Positions 27,548 through 36,582 of a DNA stretch of 64,000 bases are shown here, piece after piece (positions within the stretch are counted from its first letter, which is position 1; each line of letters opens with the position of its first letter). The stretch is taken from NCBI RefSeq assembly GCF_018491765.1, contig NZ_JABWCU010000011.1, positions 171,071 through 235,070 of the forward strand. Reading direction: 5' to 3'. The notes below the pieces were generated by a model. That model did not search any database. It saw only the letters and a program-made list of their open reading frames with translations, and was not told where the DNA came from. The stretch is from Novosphingobium profundi. GTDB taxonomy: Bacteria > Pseudomonadota > Alphaproteobacteria > Sphingomonadales > Sphingomonadaceae. The position numbers and the translations under genes were made by a program.

Positions 27548-28909
27548 TCAGGCGTGGCTGGTGCGCACGACGCGGGCCAGTTCGCTGTCGGGAGCGAGCG
27601 CGCGGTAGGCGCGCAGGGCGAGAAGGAAGCAGAGCGCGGCGAGCACGAGGCAGGGCAGCACCACGAGCACGAAGCTTGTCGCGATGCGCCCCTCGTCGCC
27701 GAGCACGCTCTGCGAGACCCAGGCGATCAGCAGCGGGCCGCCCGCGCCGGCGGGAAGCGCCGAGACGACGCTGAGGAAGGCGTACGTGAAGCCACGCATG
27801 TCGTTGGGTGCGATGTCCTGCACGGTGGCGTTCATCGCGACGTTGAGCATGGGCGTGGTCAGGCTGATCGTGGCGAGGCACACGATCGCGGGGATGAGAC
27901 CCGGGGCAAGTCCGGCTAGCCCGCTCGGCAGGGCGAGGACGGGCAGGGCGGCCATGACCATGAGCCGCCCGCCGCGCGCCTTGCCCAGCGGCGAATCCGC
28001 CGCGACCCCGCCCAGCAGGTAGCCGCAGACCCCCGCGATCAGCATGCCCAGGCCCAGCGCGTTGGAGATCTGCGGCAAGCTCAGGTGAAAGGTGCGCATG
28101 AGCAGCGGCGCGGTCCACGAGGCGACGCCGACGAAGGCGACGTAGTAAAGGCAGAAGCCTGTGAAGAGGGGGACGACCACCGCACGCTGGCGCCAGAGGT
28201 AGGCAAGCTTCGCGCGCACGCGGGCGGGTTCGCGAGGCACCGGGGGGGCGCCGCGCCGGGCGGGTTCGCGGATGGTGAAGAAGCCCAGGCCCACCAGCGG
28301 GCCGACGATCCCGCACAGCAGGAAGGCGGTGCGCCAGGGCACGAGCCGACCGATGGCCGGAAGGGTCAGGTGGAGGTCGGCGGCCACGATCATGCCCGGG
28401 ATGACCGAGGACAGCGAAGTGCCGATCGTCGCGCCGATGAGGTAGGCGCTGATCGCGCGGCCGCGCCGGGCCGGTGGGAACATGTCGGCGATGAGCGAGA
28501 GCGCGGCGGGGGCAACCGCTGCCTCGCCCAGGCCGACGAGCGCACGCAGGACGAAGAACACCTCGAAATTGGGGGCCAGCCCGCCGAGCGCGGTGGACAG
28601 GCTCCACACGATGATCGCCCAGCCCAGCACCTTCTTGCGCACGTGGCGGTCGACGAGAGTGCCGAGCCAGAGCCCGCAGATCCCGCTCAGCAGCGAATAG
28701 GCGAGCCCCATGAGCAGGCCCATGCGGATATCGTCGATGGCGAGGTCGGCCTTTATCGGCTCGGCGAGCACGCCGACGATGGCCTTGTCGATGCTGTAGA
28801 AATTGGCTGCGAGGAACAGGAGCAGCATGGGCCACAGGCTCTGGCGCAGCGGCGGGAAGGGGGCGGGCTCGGCCTCGGGCAGCGTCCGGGTTTGGGGGGC
28901 GGTGGTCAT
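27548..28909 (-). CDS. MFS transporter, Spinster-like, copy 2
   Basis: A 453-residue inner-membrane carrier with about twelve membrane segments. It shows FYSIDKAIVGVLAEPIKADL, the loop DRHVRKKVLGWAIIVWSLST, GLGEAAVAPAALSLIADMFP, RRGRAISAYLIG and WRTAFLLCGIVG, the same landmarks in the same order as copy 1 at 22015-23343. I use ATG 28909 (MTTAPQTR). Earlier starts would overlap the end of the upstream M24 gene. It is the second gene of the minus-strand unit, after M24 copy 2 and before the LLM monooxygenase, so it probably brings in the monooxygenase substrate or an early product. Confidence 0.86.
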   Translation of the reverse strand: MTTAPQTRTLPEAEPAPFPPLRQSLWPMLLLFLAANFYSIDKAIVGVLAEPIKADLAIDDIRMGLLMGLAYSLLSGICGLWLGTLVDRHVRKKVLGWAIIVWSLSTALGGLAPNFEVFFVLRALVGLGEAAVAPAALSLIADMFPPARRGRAISAYLIGATIGTSLSSVIPGMIVAADLHLTLPAIGRLVPWRTAFLLCGIVGPLVGLGFFTIREPARRGAPPVPREPARVRAKLAYLWRQRAVVVPLFTGFCLYYVAFVGVASWTAPLLMRTFHLSLPQISNALGLGMLIAGVCGYLLGGVAADSPLGKARGGRLMVMAALPVLALPSGLAGLAPGLIPAIVCLATISLTTPMLNVAMNATVQDIAPNDMRGFTYAFLSVVSALPAGAGGPLLIAWVSQSVLGDEGRIATSFVLVVLPCLVLAALCFLLALRAYRALAPDSELARVVRTSHA

Positions 28910-28916
28910 GGCGGGA

Positions 28917-30089
28917 TCAGTCGACACGCACGGTGCGCCCGTCGATGCAGGCGAGCAGGCGCCCGTCGGCGTCGTTGAGGATTTCGACACCGCCCCCATC
29001 GAGGTAGATGATGTCCTCGAAGTGGAACTTGCCGATATCGGGGCCGATCCAGGGCAGGTCGCAACTCAGCACCATGTTGTCGACCAGTTCGAAGGCGTGC
29101 ATGCCGCCCCCCGGATGGGGATGGTCGGTGTGCTCGAGCCCCACCGAATGCAGCCCGGCGGCCTTGAAATCGGGGTTGCCGTGGTCCTGGATCGAGGCGA
29201 TCACGGCGTTTTCCACATCGCGCGAGAGCGCGCCGGGGCGGAAATGGGGAAGCGCGGCCTGCCAGCCCAGCCGCGTGGCGTTGTAGCGGCGCAACTGTTC
29301 GGCGCTCGGTTCGCCGATCACGGCGGTGCGGCCGATGTCGCTGGTGTAATGGGCGAATTCGGCGGTGGCATCGAACGTCACCATGTCGCCCGGTTCCAGC
29401 GTGGCGGTCTTGGGCAGGCGGCCCAGCCCGGCGCGATAGGGGGTGATGAGGAGGAACACCGGGCGTCCTCCGGCAAGCGCGGCGGCCGACCAGAACACCC
29501 GCTCGGCCTCGGCGCAGGTGGCACCGGCGGCCACCGCCTCGGCCGCGACCTGGAGCGCCAGTTCGGTCTTGCGCGCGGCGGCGCGCATGTGCGCCATTTC
29601 GGCGGGTGTCTTGACCATGCGCATGTCGCGCAGGAGATCGCGGGCGGGCAGGACGGTAAGCGTGCCGCCGAGCAGGGCATCGACGTCGAGGCCGAGACCT
29701 CGGTCCTCGAAGGCGATGCGACCGCGGTCGAGCGCCACCTCGCGCAAGTACTGCGCGATCGCCTCGGGGTGGTTCTGGGGAAGCCCCTCGGACGTCAGCA
29801 CGCCTTGCACGCCGCCCGCCCCCAGGCCCGGCTTGCGGGCATAGCCGCGCACGATCATCCAGGTGCCCTGGCCCTGCTGGGGCTGCCCCATGTCGACCTC
29901 GACGGTGAGCACGGCGGCGTCGCGCGCGTGGTCGCGCGGAAGGATGGCGAGGGCGAGGTCGCCGAAACCCCAGCTCGCGTCAGTGGCCCAGCTTGAAAGG
30001 TAGTAGGTGTTGACAGGTGTCGAGGCGATGACCGCATCGATGCCATCACGATCCATCAGGGTATCGGCGCGCGCGCGGTTGATCAGCAT
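28917..30089 (-). CDS. M24-fold metalloenzyme (creatinase/prolidase-like), copy 2
   Basis: A 390-residue two-domain protein like copy 1. The N-terminal domain has STPVNTYYLSSWATD. The M24 domain carries possible metal ligands in MVTFDATAEFAHYTSDIGRT (two Asp), LHSVGLEHTDHPHPGGG (His) and KFHFEDIIYLDGGG (Glu). The usual Glu of this fold's EPG motif is Asp here (VLSCDLPW), as in copy 1, so both belong to one subfamily distinct from ordinary methionine or proline peptidases. It is the first gene of a minus-strand unit (M24-MFS-LLM-hydrolase) and divergent from LLM copy 2. It probably hydrolyses or lyses a small C-N or C-S compound. Peptidase activity is not excluded. Confidence 0.8.
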   Translation of the reverse strand: MLINRARADTLMDRDGIDAVIASTPVNTYYLSSWATDASWGFGDLALAILPRDHARDAAVLTVEVDMGQPQQGQGTWMIVRGYARKPGLGAGGVQGVLTSEGLPQNHPEAIAQYLREVALDRGRIAFEDRGLGLDVDALLGGTLTVLPARDLLRDMRMVKTPAEMAHMRAAARKTELALQVAAEAVAAGATCAEAERVFWSAAALAGGRPVFLLITPYRAGLGRLPKTATLEPGDMVTFDATAEFAHYTSDIGRTAVIGEPSAEQLRRYNATRLGWQAALPHFRPGALSRDVENAVIASIQDHGNPDFKAAGLHSVGLEHTDHPHPGGGMHAFELVDNMVLSCDLPWIGPDIGKFHFEDIIYLDGGGVEILNDADGRLLACIDGRTVRVD

Positions 30090-30401
30090 GCGGATGCGTT
30101 ACCGGTTCGTGTCATGGTCAACGGCTTTCCCCTTCGCGCGGCTCGATTTCTGCATCCTGCCCGAACATGGGGCAAGACGGCCTCACGGTTTTGTGTATGG
30201 CTTTGAGTATCAGCGGGCCGGGTGGGGTCGAAATCAGATTGCTTTATCGCCTGCAGCAATTCTTGATTGGCGCTTGGCGCCGGTTCCATGCTTGTCAGGA
30301 GGCGCACAATCCGGCCATTCGAAGCGACGCGCCAGACCGATACGGTCGGCCCGTCGAGGGCCGGTTTCTCCCGATCAACCTGGAAGACGAAACGAACCAC
30401 G
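30090..30401. promoter_or_regulatory. Divergent promoter region of M24 copy 2 / LLM copy 2 with LysR-type half-sites
   Basis: The 312-base gap has no gene I can support. It contains CTTTATCG (30242-30249), the exact reverse complement of the CGATAAAG half-site at 38329. Twelve bases later comes CTTGATTG (30262-30269), one base from the CTTGATCG half of that same site. These may be binding sites for one of the two LysR paralogs. Confidence 0.4.
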
Positions 30402-31754
30402 ATGAAACTGCTCGCGTTCATGATGCAGACCGGAGGCCATATTGCGGGCTGGCGTCACCCGCGCGCGGCGCACGACGCCTTGTGCGACCTCGACTATTTC
30501 CGCACGCTGGGACAGACCGCCGAACGCGGATTCTTCGATGGCGTGTTCCTCGCCGATTACCTGGGGTATCATCCGGTGCGCGGGGCGGAGATCTTCGCCG
30601 GGATCGAGACGCCCAAACTCGACCCGGTCACCGTGCTGGCAACGATCGCCGCGGCGACCCACCACATCGGGCTGATCGGCACGGCCTCGACCACTTATGG
30701 TCACCCTTACGAAATTGCGCGCCGTTTCGCTTCGTTGGACCATCTGAGCCGGGGCCGCGCGGGCTGGAACATCGTTACCTCGACGATGGAGAACGAGGCG
30801 CACAATTACGGCTTCGAGGCGCATCTGGGCCATTCCGAGCGCTACGAGCGCGCAGGCGAGTTCGTCGAGGTCGCGCGCCTTCTCTGGGATTCCTGGCAGG
30901 ATGGCGCGGTGCTCGCCGACAAGGCGAGCGGGCACTACACCGACCCCGCGCGCATCTCGGCGGTGAACCATGCGGGCACCCACTTTCGCGTGGCCGGCCC
31001 CTTGACCGTGCCGCGCTCGCCGCAAGGCCATCCGGTTCTCGTCCAGGCCGGGGCCTCGGCGACGGGGCAGCGCTTCGCCGCGAGCCACGCCGAAGTCATC
31101 TTCACTTCGCATCCCACGATGGAGACGGCGCAGGCCTTCCGCGCGGCGATGCACGCGCAGCTCGCCGAATTCGGCCGCCGACCCGACCAGCTCAAGATCA
31201 TGCCCGCGATCACGCCGATCATCGCGCCCACGCGCGCCGAGGCACAGGACCTCAAGACCGAACTCGACCAGCTCATTCCGACCCGACTGGCCATTTCCAA
31301 GCTCGAAGCGTTGCTCGGGCAGGTCGATCTCTCCGGGCATGACCCCGAGGGACCGCTGCCGCCGCTGCCCGAAGAGGCGCTGGCCGGCCAGAACTCGACG
31401 CGCGACCGGGTCCTCGAACTTTCCGAGCGGCAGGGCCTGCCGATCAGCGAACTCGCGCGCCGCGTCGCAGCCGGGCGCACCAGCCACACCGTGGTGGGAA
31501 CGGCGCAGGACGTCGCCGACGTCCTCATTGCCTGGGAAAACGCGGGTGCGGCGGACGGTTTCGTCGTCTCGCCCCCGTTCCTGCCCGCCGGTCTCGAGGA
31601 CTTCGTGGACCAGGTCGTGCCGATCCTGCAGGAGCGCGGCCACGTGCGCACCGCCTACGAAGGTGCGACCTTGCGCGAAAACCTTGGGCTCGAACGCCCC
31701 GCCAACCGCTTCGCCAGCGGCGCGGCGGCTTACGCGCAGCCCGAAATCTTCTGA
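30402..31754 (+). CDS. LLM-class flavin-dependent monooxygenase (NtaA/SnaA/DszA type), copy 2
   Basis: A 450-residue luciferase-like monooxygenase, a paralog of copy 1. Landmarks are KLLAFMMQTGGHIAGWRHP, TAERGFFDGVFLADYLG, GLIGTASTTYGHPYEIARRF and LDHLSRGRAGWNIVTSTMEN, HPVLVQAGASATGQRFAASH and EDFVDQVVPILQERGHVRTA, ending YEGATLRENLGLERPANRF. It would use reduced flavin and O2 on a heteroatom-containing substrate. It lies seven bases before a small cupin gene, making the first of three oxygenase-cupin pairs in this region. The ATG at 30402 has only a weak ribosome site (ACGAACCACG). Upstream in-frame starts would extend into the divergent promoter. Confidence 0.87.
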   Translation: MKLLAFMMQTGGHIAGWRHPRAAHDALCDLDYFRTLGQTAERGFFDGVFLADYLGYHPVRGAEIFAGIETPKLDPVTVLATIAAATHHIGLIGTASTTYGHPYEIARRFASLDHLSRGRAGWNIVTSTMENEAHNYGFEAHLGHSERYERAGEFVEVARLLWDSWQDGAVLADKASGHYTDPARISAVNHAGTHFRVAGPLTVPRSPQGHPVLVQAGASATGQRFAASHAEVIFTSHPTMETAQAFRAAMHAQLAEFGRRPDQLKIMPAITPIIAPTRAEAQDLKTELDQLIPTRLAISKLEALLGQVDLSGHDPEGPLPPLPEEALAGQNSTRDRVLELSERQGLPISELARRVAAGRTSHTVVGTAQDVADVLIAWENAGAADGFVVSPPFLPAGLEDFVDQVVPILQERGHVRTAYEGATLRENLGLERPANRFASGAAAYAQPEIF

Positions 31755-31761
31755 CCCGCCG

Positions 31762-32223
31762 ATGACGCACGTACCCGTGAAGGCGCCGCCGACGGGCTGG
31801 ACCGTCCTGTGCATCCACGCGCTGCCCGACGGCCAGTCGCGTCTTGTCGACATCGAACTGCCGGTAACCCGAAAGGTCGAGAACGCGGACGGGTCTTCGC
31901 ACTGGGAGGGCATTGCGCCCGCCCGTGTCTGGGGGCTTGCCGGCGGGGGGAGTACCTTGGGCTACAGCGCGTGGCACACTTGCGGCGAGGCCGGGCTTTC
32001 GATCACGCTGCGCGGGCGCTGGCAGATCGAGGCGAGCGACGGCGAGTGCCGCGAACTTGGACCCGGCGACGTGCTCGTGATGCTCGACACGAGCGGTCAG
32101 GGCCATCGCTCTTGGCCTCAGGAGGGCGAGGACGCCGCGATGGTCATGGGAATCGGCTTTGGCGAGGGCGTCGAGGCGCAGATGCGTGCACGCCTGGCGC
32201 ACGCCCTGGCGGCCCGCGACTAG
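31762..32223 (+). CDS. Small cupin protein paired with LLM monooxygenase (cupin 1)
   Basis: A 153-residue single-cupin protein. Central strands read GYSAWHTCGEAGLSITLRG, followed by the second cupin box LGPGDVLVMLDTSGQGHRSW. The segment D-T-S-G-Q-G-H matches D-C-T-G-K-G-H in cupin 2 (36583-37173) and D-V-T-G-R-G-H in cupin 3 (40690-41283), so the three form one family. The first cupin box lacks the full HxH pair, so metal binding is uncertain. No signal peptide is seen, unlike the other two. It follows the LLM stop by seven bases and ends before a strong hairpin, so it is the last gene of the unit. Possible roles are a lyase or isomerase acting on the monooxygenase product, or a ligand sensor. 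Confidence 0.75.
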   Translation: MTHVPVKAPPTGWTVLCIHALPDGQSRLVDIELPVTRKVENADGSSHWEGIAPARVWGLAGGGSTLGYSAWHTCGEAGLSITLRGRWQIEASDGECRELGPGDVLVMLDTSGQGHRSWPQEGEDAAMVMGIGFGEGVEAQMRARLAHALAARD

Positions 32224-32243
32224 ATCTATCGGGATCGCGAAGG

Positions 32244-32284
32244 CACGAAGGCCGGGGGGCTGCAGAAGCTCCCCGGCCTTCGTG
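32244..32284 (+). terminator. Transcription terminator hairpin after the LLM-cupin unit
   Basis: A perfect 14-bp stem, CACGAAGGCCGGGG (32244-32257) pairing with CCCCGGCCTTCGTG (32271-32284), encloses a 13-base loop and is followed by TGTTCCGTGTTCC. The tract is only moderately T-rich, but the stem is long and lies 20 bases after the cupin stop. Confidence 0.7.
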
Positions 32285-32339
32285 TGTTCCGTGTTCCTCG
32301 CTAGCTCTTCACGGGAGCGGAGACCAGGCCCCAAAAGAA

Positions 32340-32370
32340 GCCCGGACGATGGAGGTCTCATCGTCCGGGC
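32340..32370 (-). terminator. Terminator hairpin downstream of the TBDR gene
   Basis: A perfect 12-bp stem, GCCCGGACGATG (32340-32351) with CATCGTCCGGGC (32359-32370), has a 7-base loop. Read on the minus strand it is followed by TTCTTTTGG, a T-rich run, so it terminates the TBDR transcript that ends at 32394. Confidence 0.75.
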
Positions 32371-32393
32371 CAAAGCTCAGGCGTCTTGCGTGT

Positions 32394-34901
32394 TCAGAAG
32401 TTGAAGGTCCCGCGGATCCCGATCGTGCGCAGCTCGCGCAGCTGGGCGACGAGCCCGCCGTAGACCGAAGAGTTTGGCGAGGAATTGCTGCTCATGATCA
32501 GGCTGTTGTCCGAGATGCTGTAATAAGCCTTGTTGTTGAACAGGTTGGTGACGAAAGCCTCGATGCTGTAGGTTTCGTTGCGGATGCCTGCGCGCACGTT
32601 GGTCTGGGTCAGGTCGGGTGACTTCACGAGGTTCGAGACATCGGAGTAGGTGCCCGACTTGTACATGAAGTCGAGACGGGCAAAGCCGTCGAGCGCCGCC
32701 GAGATCGGCGCCTGGTAATTGAGTGCGGCGGTGCCCGACCATTTCGAGACGAACGGGCTCTGGTTGCCGTGGAAGTCGGTGATGCCGGTCAGCGCGGTGA
32801 CGCCGGTGTTGACCGCCTTCAGGATCTCGCTGTCGATGTAGGCGCCCGAGAGGTCGAGATTGAGGGCGGTGGACAGACGGGTGGAGACGCTCGCCTCGAT
32901 GCCCTTGACGCGCACCTTGCCGGTGTTGGTCGAACCGCTCACCTGGTAAGGCTCGAGAACGCCGTCGCCGTTGGTGTCGACGTTGATCTGGGTCGACTGC
33001 GACTGGATCTGGTTGGTCCAGTCGGCGAGGAACGCGGCCAGCTCGTACGTGAACAGGTTGCCGAGCGCGTGACCCTTGAGGCCGATCTCGTAGTTGGTGA
33101 TCTTCTCGGGATCGACCTTGACCTTGTAGCCGTAGGATTCGGCGGCCTGGACCACCTCGGGGATGGCGGTGATGAACAGCGTGTTGAACGCGCCCGGGTT
33201 CACGCCCTTGGAATAGGAGGCGTAGAGCATGCTCTCGCCGATCGTGTACTGGGCGATCACGCGCGGGAGGAAGTTCTTGTAGGTCCCTTGCGCGATCTCC
33301 TCGTCCTCGGCGTAGAAGCCGGCCGGGATCGTCGCGCCGGTCGAGGTGACGCCGCCTTCACCCGCATAGGCGTAGAGCTTGTCGATCTGGTAGCGGCCGT
33401 CGAAGGCCAGCGAGAGGGCCTCGGTGACGTCGTAGTTGATGCTGGTGAAAAATCCGTAGGTTTTCGACTGGGTCGCGCCGTAGCGCCTGGTGCCGGAAAG
33501 GTTCGGGCTGCCGCTCGCGCTCTGCGCGCGGGCGTTGAGGTAGCTGGCGCCGACTGTGGCCTGCAAGGGGCCGCCCTTGTCGTAACTCAGGCGCAGCTCC
33601 TGCGAGAAGTCGCGGCTTTCCGCCTCGATATAGTAGACGAAGTTGTACGTCCCGTCGGGGTAGAGCGAACCGGTGCCGGTGTCGTTCGCGCCGTTGTAGT
33701 TGTCGAGGTCGGCCAGTTCGTTCTTGCGCTCGGTGTTCCAGCCGGTGAGCGAGTGGAGGGCAAGGCCGGTATCGCCGATGTCCCAGTTCGCATCGAGATG
33801 GATGTGGTAGTAGTCGTTGCGCAGGCCATAGCCGTCGAGGTCGTTGTGGAACAGGCGACCCTGGTCGGACTTCAGGAAGTTGGTGATGAAGGCGGTGTTG
33901 GCGGTGTCGGCCTGCGGGCTGAGCCTGGACAGGGACGGAGCCGTTCCGCAGAACCAGCGCGTGGTCACGCCGCTCGAACCGGTCACGTTGCAGTTCGATT
34001 GGTCCTGGCGGATGACGTTGCCGTCATCGTCGGTGAGACCATACGCACTGATGTAGCCGTTGGCGGCCGGACCGTCGCTCAGCTTCGAGTAGAGCCCGAA
34101 GCCCTTGATCGTGAGGTTGGAGGTCGGCGTGAACTTGAGCGCGAGCGTCGCGGCCTTCGAGGACTGGTCGCCCAGCGTCTCGTTCGGGTTCGCCGCGTTC
34201 TTGTAGGAACCGTGCTTGCCGAAGGCGCGTGCGGTGGCGCGAAAGCCCAGGATATCGCCCAGGAGCGGGCCGCTCAGTTCACCCGAAACGTCGTAGTTGG
34301 CGCGCGTGCCCACCATGCCGCTCATCTGGCCGGTGAGGGTGTCGCTGGGATCCTTGGTGACGACGTTGATCGCGCCGGCGAAAGTCTGGCGGCCGAAGGT
34401 CGCCGACTGCGGGCCCTTGAGGACCTCGACCCGTGCGGGGTTGGTGAGGACCTGCAACGCGGTCGCCTGCGAGACCGGGACGCCGTCGATGAACATCGAG
34501 GTGGTCTGCGCCGAGGACGTCGAAGGCTGCATGCCGCGCAGGATCACGCCGACGAACGAACGGTCCGCGCGCGCGCCGCCGCCGGTTGCCTGGCCCACGA
34601 TGTTGAGGCCGGGTACGAAGCTGCCGAGGTCCTGCAGGTTCTTGATGCCCCGCTCTTCCAGCGCCTCGCCGGTGAAGGCGGAAATGGCGATCGGGGTTTC
34701 GAGGAGGTTCTCCTCGCGGCGGCGCGCGGTGACGACGATGTCACCGGCGCTTGCCTCGGTGCCGGCCCTGCCGGTTTGCGCCGGGGCGGGTGCTTCCTGC
34801 GCGTGTGCGCCCGTCGGCACGAGCGGCAGGGCAAGGCTGGCCGCCATGGCGGCGCAGGACGTCATCGTTGCGAGGCCGGAAAGGCCCTGGGTCATTCTCA
34901 T
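32394..34901 (-). CDS. TonB-dependent outer-membrane receptor (LLM/cupin cluster)
   Basis: An 835-residue outer-membrane receptor. The signal peptide ends near GAHAQEAP, then a TonB box-like DIVVTARRREENLLETP. The plug contains LGSFVPGLNIVGQ, GVILRGMQPSTSS, FIDGVPVSQATALQ and RVEVLKGPQSATFGRQTFAG with VVTKDPSD, and the barrel ends in GIRGTFNF. I start at ATG 34901 (MRMTQGL), 3-4 bases after AAGGGGGGAA. An upstream ATG would leave that site inside the coding region. It probably imports the substrate handled by the adjacent oxygenases. A 256-base AT-rich leader precedes it and a hairpin follows. It is transcribed in the same direction as the GPH symporter gene but separately. Confidence 0.9.
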   Translation of the reverse strand: MRMTQGLSGLATMTSCAAMAASLALPLVPTGAHAQEAPAPAQTGRAGTEASAGDIVVTARRREENLLETPIAISAFTGEALEERGIKNLQDLGSFVPGLNIVGQATGGGARADRSFVGVILRGMQPSTSSAQTTSMFIDGVPVSQATALQVLTNPARVEVLKGPQSATFGRQTFAGAINVVTKDPSDTLTGQMSGMVGTRANYDVSGELSGPLLGDILGFRATARAFGKHGSYKNAANPNETLGDQSSKAATLALKFTPTSNLTIKGFGLYSKLSDGPAANGYISAYGLTDDDGNVIRQDQSNCNVTGSSGVTTRWFCGTAPSLSRLSPQADTANTAFITNFLKSDQGRLFHNDLDGYGLRNDYYHIHLDANWDIGDTGLALHSLTGWNTERKNELADLDNYNGANDTGTGSLYPDGTYNFVYYIEAESRDFSQELRLSYDKGGPLQATVGASYLNARAQSASGSPNLSGTRRYGATQSKTYGFFTSINYDVTEALSLAFDGRYQIDKLYAYAGEGGVTSTGATIPAGFYAEDEEIAQGTYKNFLPRVIAQYTIGESMLYASYSKGVNPGAFNTLFITAIPEVVQAAESYGYKVKVDPEKITNYEIGLKGHALGNLFTYELAAFLADWTNQIQSQSTQINVDTNGDGVLEPYQVSGSTNTGKVRVKGIEASVSTRLSTALNLDLSGAYIDSEILKAVNTGVTALTGITDFHGNQSPFVSKWSGTAALNYQAPISAALDGFARLDFMYKSGTYSDVSNLVKSPDLTQTNVRAGIRNETYSIEAFVTNLFNNKAYYSISDNSLIMSSNSSPNSSVYGGLVAQLRELRTIGIRGTFNF

Positions 34902-35157
34902 AGTTCCCCCCTTGTGTTTTGCTTGGGTCACGGTTCATCACCTTCAAAAGCAATAAATTGGCTTTTGAATTGTGAAGTTCTCTGGCAATAAGGAAATGTT
35001 ATCGCCGTAAAGCTGCGTTAATATATGTCTTGGATTCGAAATATTATTGTTTTAGACGCTGATCTAGTATCGCGAATTGATCCATGAAATTTGTATTTTA
35101 TATCCGCTAATCGGATAAATAGTTTCTATAAGGATTGAAATGTATCGGCGAGGCCGC
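34902..35157 (-). promoter_or_regulatory. AT-rich leader/promoter region of the TBDR gene
   Basis: The 256 bases between the GPH stop and the TBDR start are much richer in A+T than the flanking genes and hold no supportable gene. A perfect TATCCG-CTAAT-CGGATA palindrome (35101-35117) lies about 200 bases before the TBDR ATG and could be an operator. I cannot assign -35 and -10 boxes with confidence. Confidence 0.4.
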
Positions 35158-36522
35158 TCATCCGGGCGCGATTTCAGTTTGCGCCGCGGTCTGGGCGTGG
35201 TCCGACGCGGGGCCGGGGATCGCCGGGAGCCGGTAGCGGGTCATGATGAGGGTCGCCAGCACGCTGGCGAGGGCCGGTGCGAGCGCCACGGTGACGAGCA
35301 GGCCGCTCTTCACGCTGGCGGGCTGTTCGCCCGCGCCGCTGCCGATCGCGGACTGGAAGCCGGCCCAGGCCATGACCATGCTGAACGCGAACATGCCGAT
35401 CGCCGAAGTGCCTTTCTCGACCATCACGAAGACCCCGGCAAGCATGCCGGCCCGGTTCTCGCCCTGCGCGCGCTTGGCGTAGTCCATCGTGTCGGTGAGG
35501 ACGGTGTAGAGCCCCAGGAAGACGCCGCCCGTGCCCAGCCCTGAGAGGCCCGGCGCGATGAAGATCATCGGCATCGGCGAGGACGTGGGGATCATCGCCC
35601 AGACCAGATAGGCGAGGGTACAGGTGAACCCGGAGGCGACGAGCGCGCCGCGCCGGCCCAACTGCCGGGCGAGCCGGACCCACAAGGGTTGCGAGATGAC
35701 CATCAGCACGGTCTGAATCGCGAAGATCGTCCCCAATACGCTGTCCGACACCCCCAGCACGTGGCGGGTGTAGTAGGGCAGCGCCGAAATGTGCACGGCA
35801 AAGCCGGTGAACAGCACCAGCTTGAAGCCGATCAGGCACAGGAACGGCGTATTGGTGCGCAGGGCCGCGAAGGTGGCGCGCGGCGAGCCGGCGGGCCGGG
35901 GTTCGCGGTGCACCGGGCGGCGCTCCTTGAGGAGGGCGAAGGCGAGCATGCCGCCCAGCGCAATGGCACCGGCCAGGATCAGCGCGACGAGCCCGTGTCC
36001 GGCGCGGTCGCTGCCGATGCGCGAAAGCAGGATCGGCGCGGCCGACGTCGCCGCGAAACTGCCGAGCGAGGAGCCGTAGACGCTGAAGGTCATCAGCCGC
36101 GAACGTTCGTGGAAGTCCTCGGTAATGGCGCGCCCGATCGCGAGGTAGGGGATGCGGAACATGGTGTAGGCGCTCGAATAGAGCAGCAGCGTCATGCCGA
36201 CGTAGACCCACAGGCCATGCCCGGTGAGCGCACTCGGCACATTGAAGAGCAGCGCGATCGCGAGCGCCGAGAGCAGGCCTCCTGCAAGAAGGTACGGGCG
36301 GAACTGCCCGAAACGGGTGTGGGTACGATCGCCCAGGTGCCCCATCACGGGATCGGTCACCGCGTCGTAGATCTTGGCGATGACCGCCAAGGTGCCCGCG
36401 ATCGCGATGGAGATGCCCAGCGAATCGGTCATGAAGCGCAAGTGCAGCAGTCCCACCGCGCTCACCAGCGCCGAGGAGGTGAACGAGCCTATCGCCCAGC
36501 CCAGGTATGCACTCTTCTTCAT
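35158..36522 (-). CDS. GPH-family (glycoside-pentoside-hexuronide) cation symporter
   Basis: A 454-residue inner-membrane protein with about twelve segments. GPH landmarks are KIYDAVTDPVMGHLGDRTHT and RFGQFRPYLL after helix 2, FRIPYLAIGRAITEDFHERS and RLMTFSVYGSS, and the later LTDTMDYAKRAQGENRAGML and VEKGTSAIGMFAFS. GPH carriers couple sugar or glycoside uptake to H+ or Na+. Its presence beside a PhyH oxygenase and a cupin suggests the compound of this cluster is glycoside-like or acidic. That is an inference, because substrates within this family vary. It is the third gene of the minus-strand unit PhyH-cupin-GPH, 60 bases after the cupin stop. Confidence 0.87.
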   Translation of the reverse strand: MKKSAYLGWAIGSFTSSALVSAVGLLHLRFMTDSLGISIAIAGTLAVIAKIYDAVTDPVMGHLGDRTHTRFGQFRPYLLAGGLLSALAIALLFNVPSALTGHGLWVYVGMTLLLYSSAYTMFRIPYLAIGRAITEDFHERSRLMTFSVYGSSLGSFAATSAAPILLSRIGSDRAGHGLVALILAGAIALGGMLAFALLKERRPVHREPRPAGSPRATFAALRTNTPFLCLIGFKLVLFTGFAVHISALPYYTRHVLGVSDSVLGTIFAIQTVLMVISQPLWVRLARQLGRRGALVASGFTCTLAYLVWAMIPTSSPMPMIFIAPGLSGLGTGGVFLGLYTVLTDTMDYAKRAQGENRAGMLAGVFVMVEKGTSAIGMFAFSMVMAWAGFQSAIGSGAGEQPASVKSGLLVTVALAPALASVLATLIMTRYRLPAIPGPASDHAQTAAQTEIAPG

Positions 36523-36582
36523 CGATGGCTCTCTCTCTCGGATGGGCTGCGCTCTTCGTCGGTGGGGGCGGGGCCGGGAAAA

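Noticed and set aside
20370..30089. Calling the M24 proteins DMSP lyase (DddP) and the LLM proteins DMS monooxygenase
   Set aside because: The folds fit, but I cannot confirm the diagnostic DddP residues, and no other DMSP genes are present. I kept it only as one of several possibilities.
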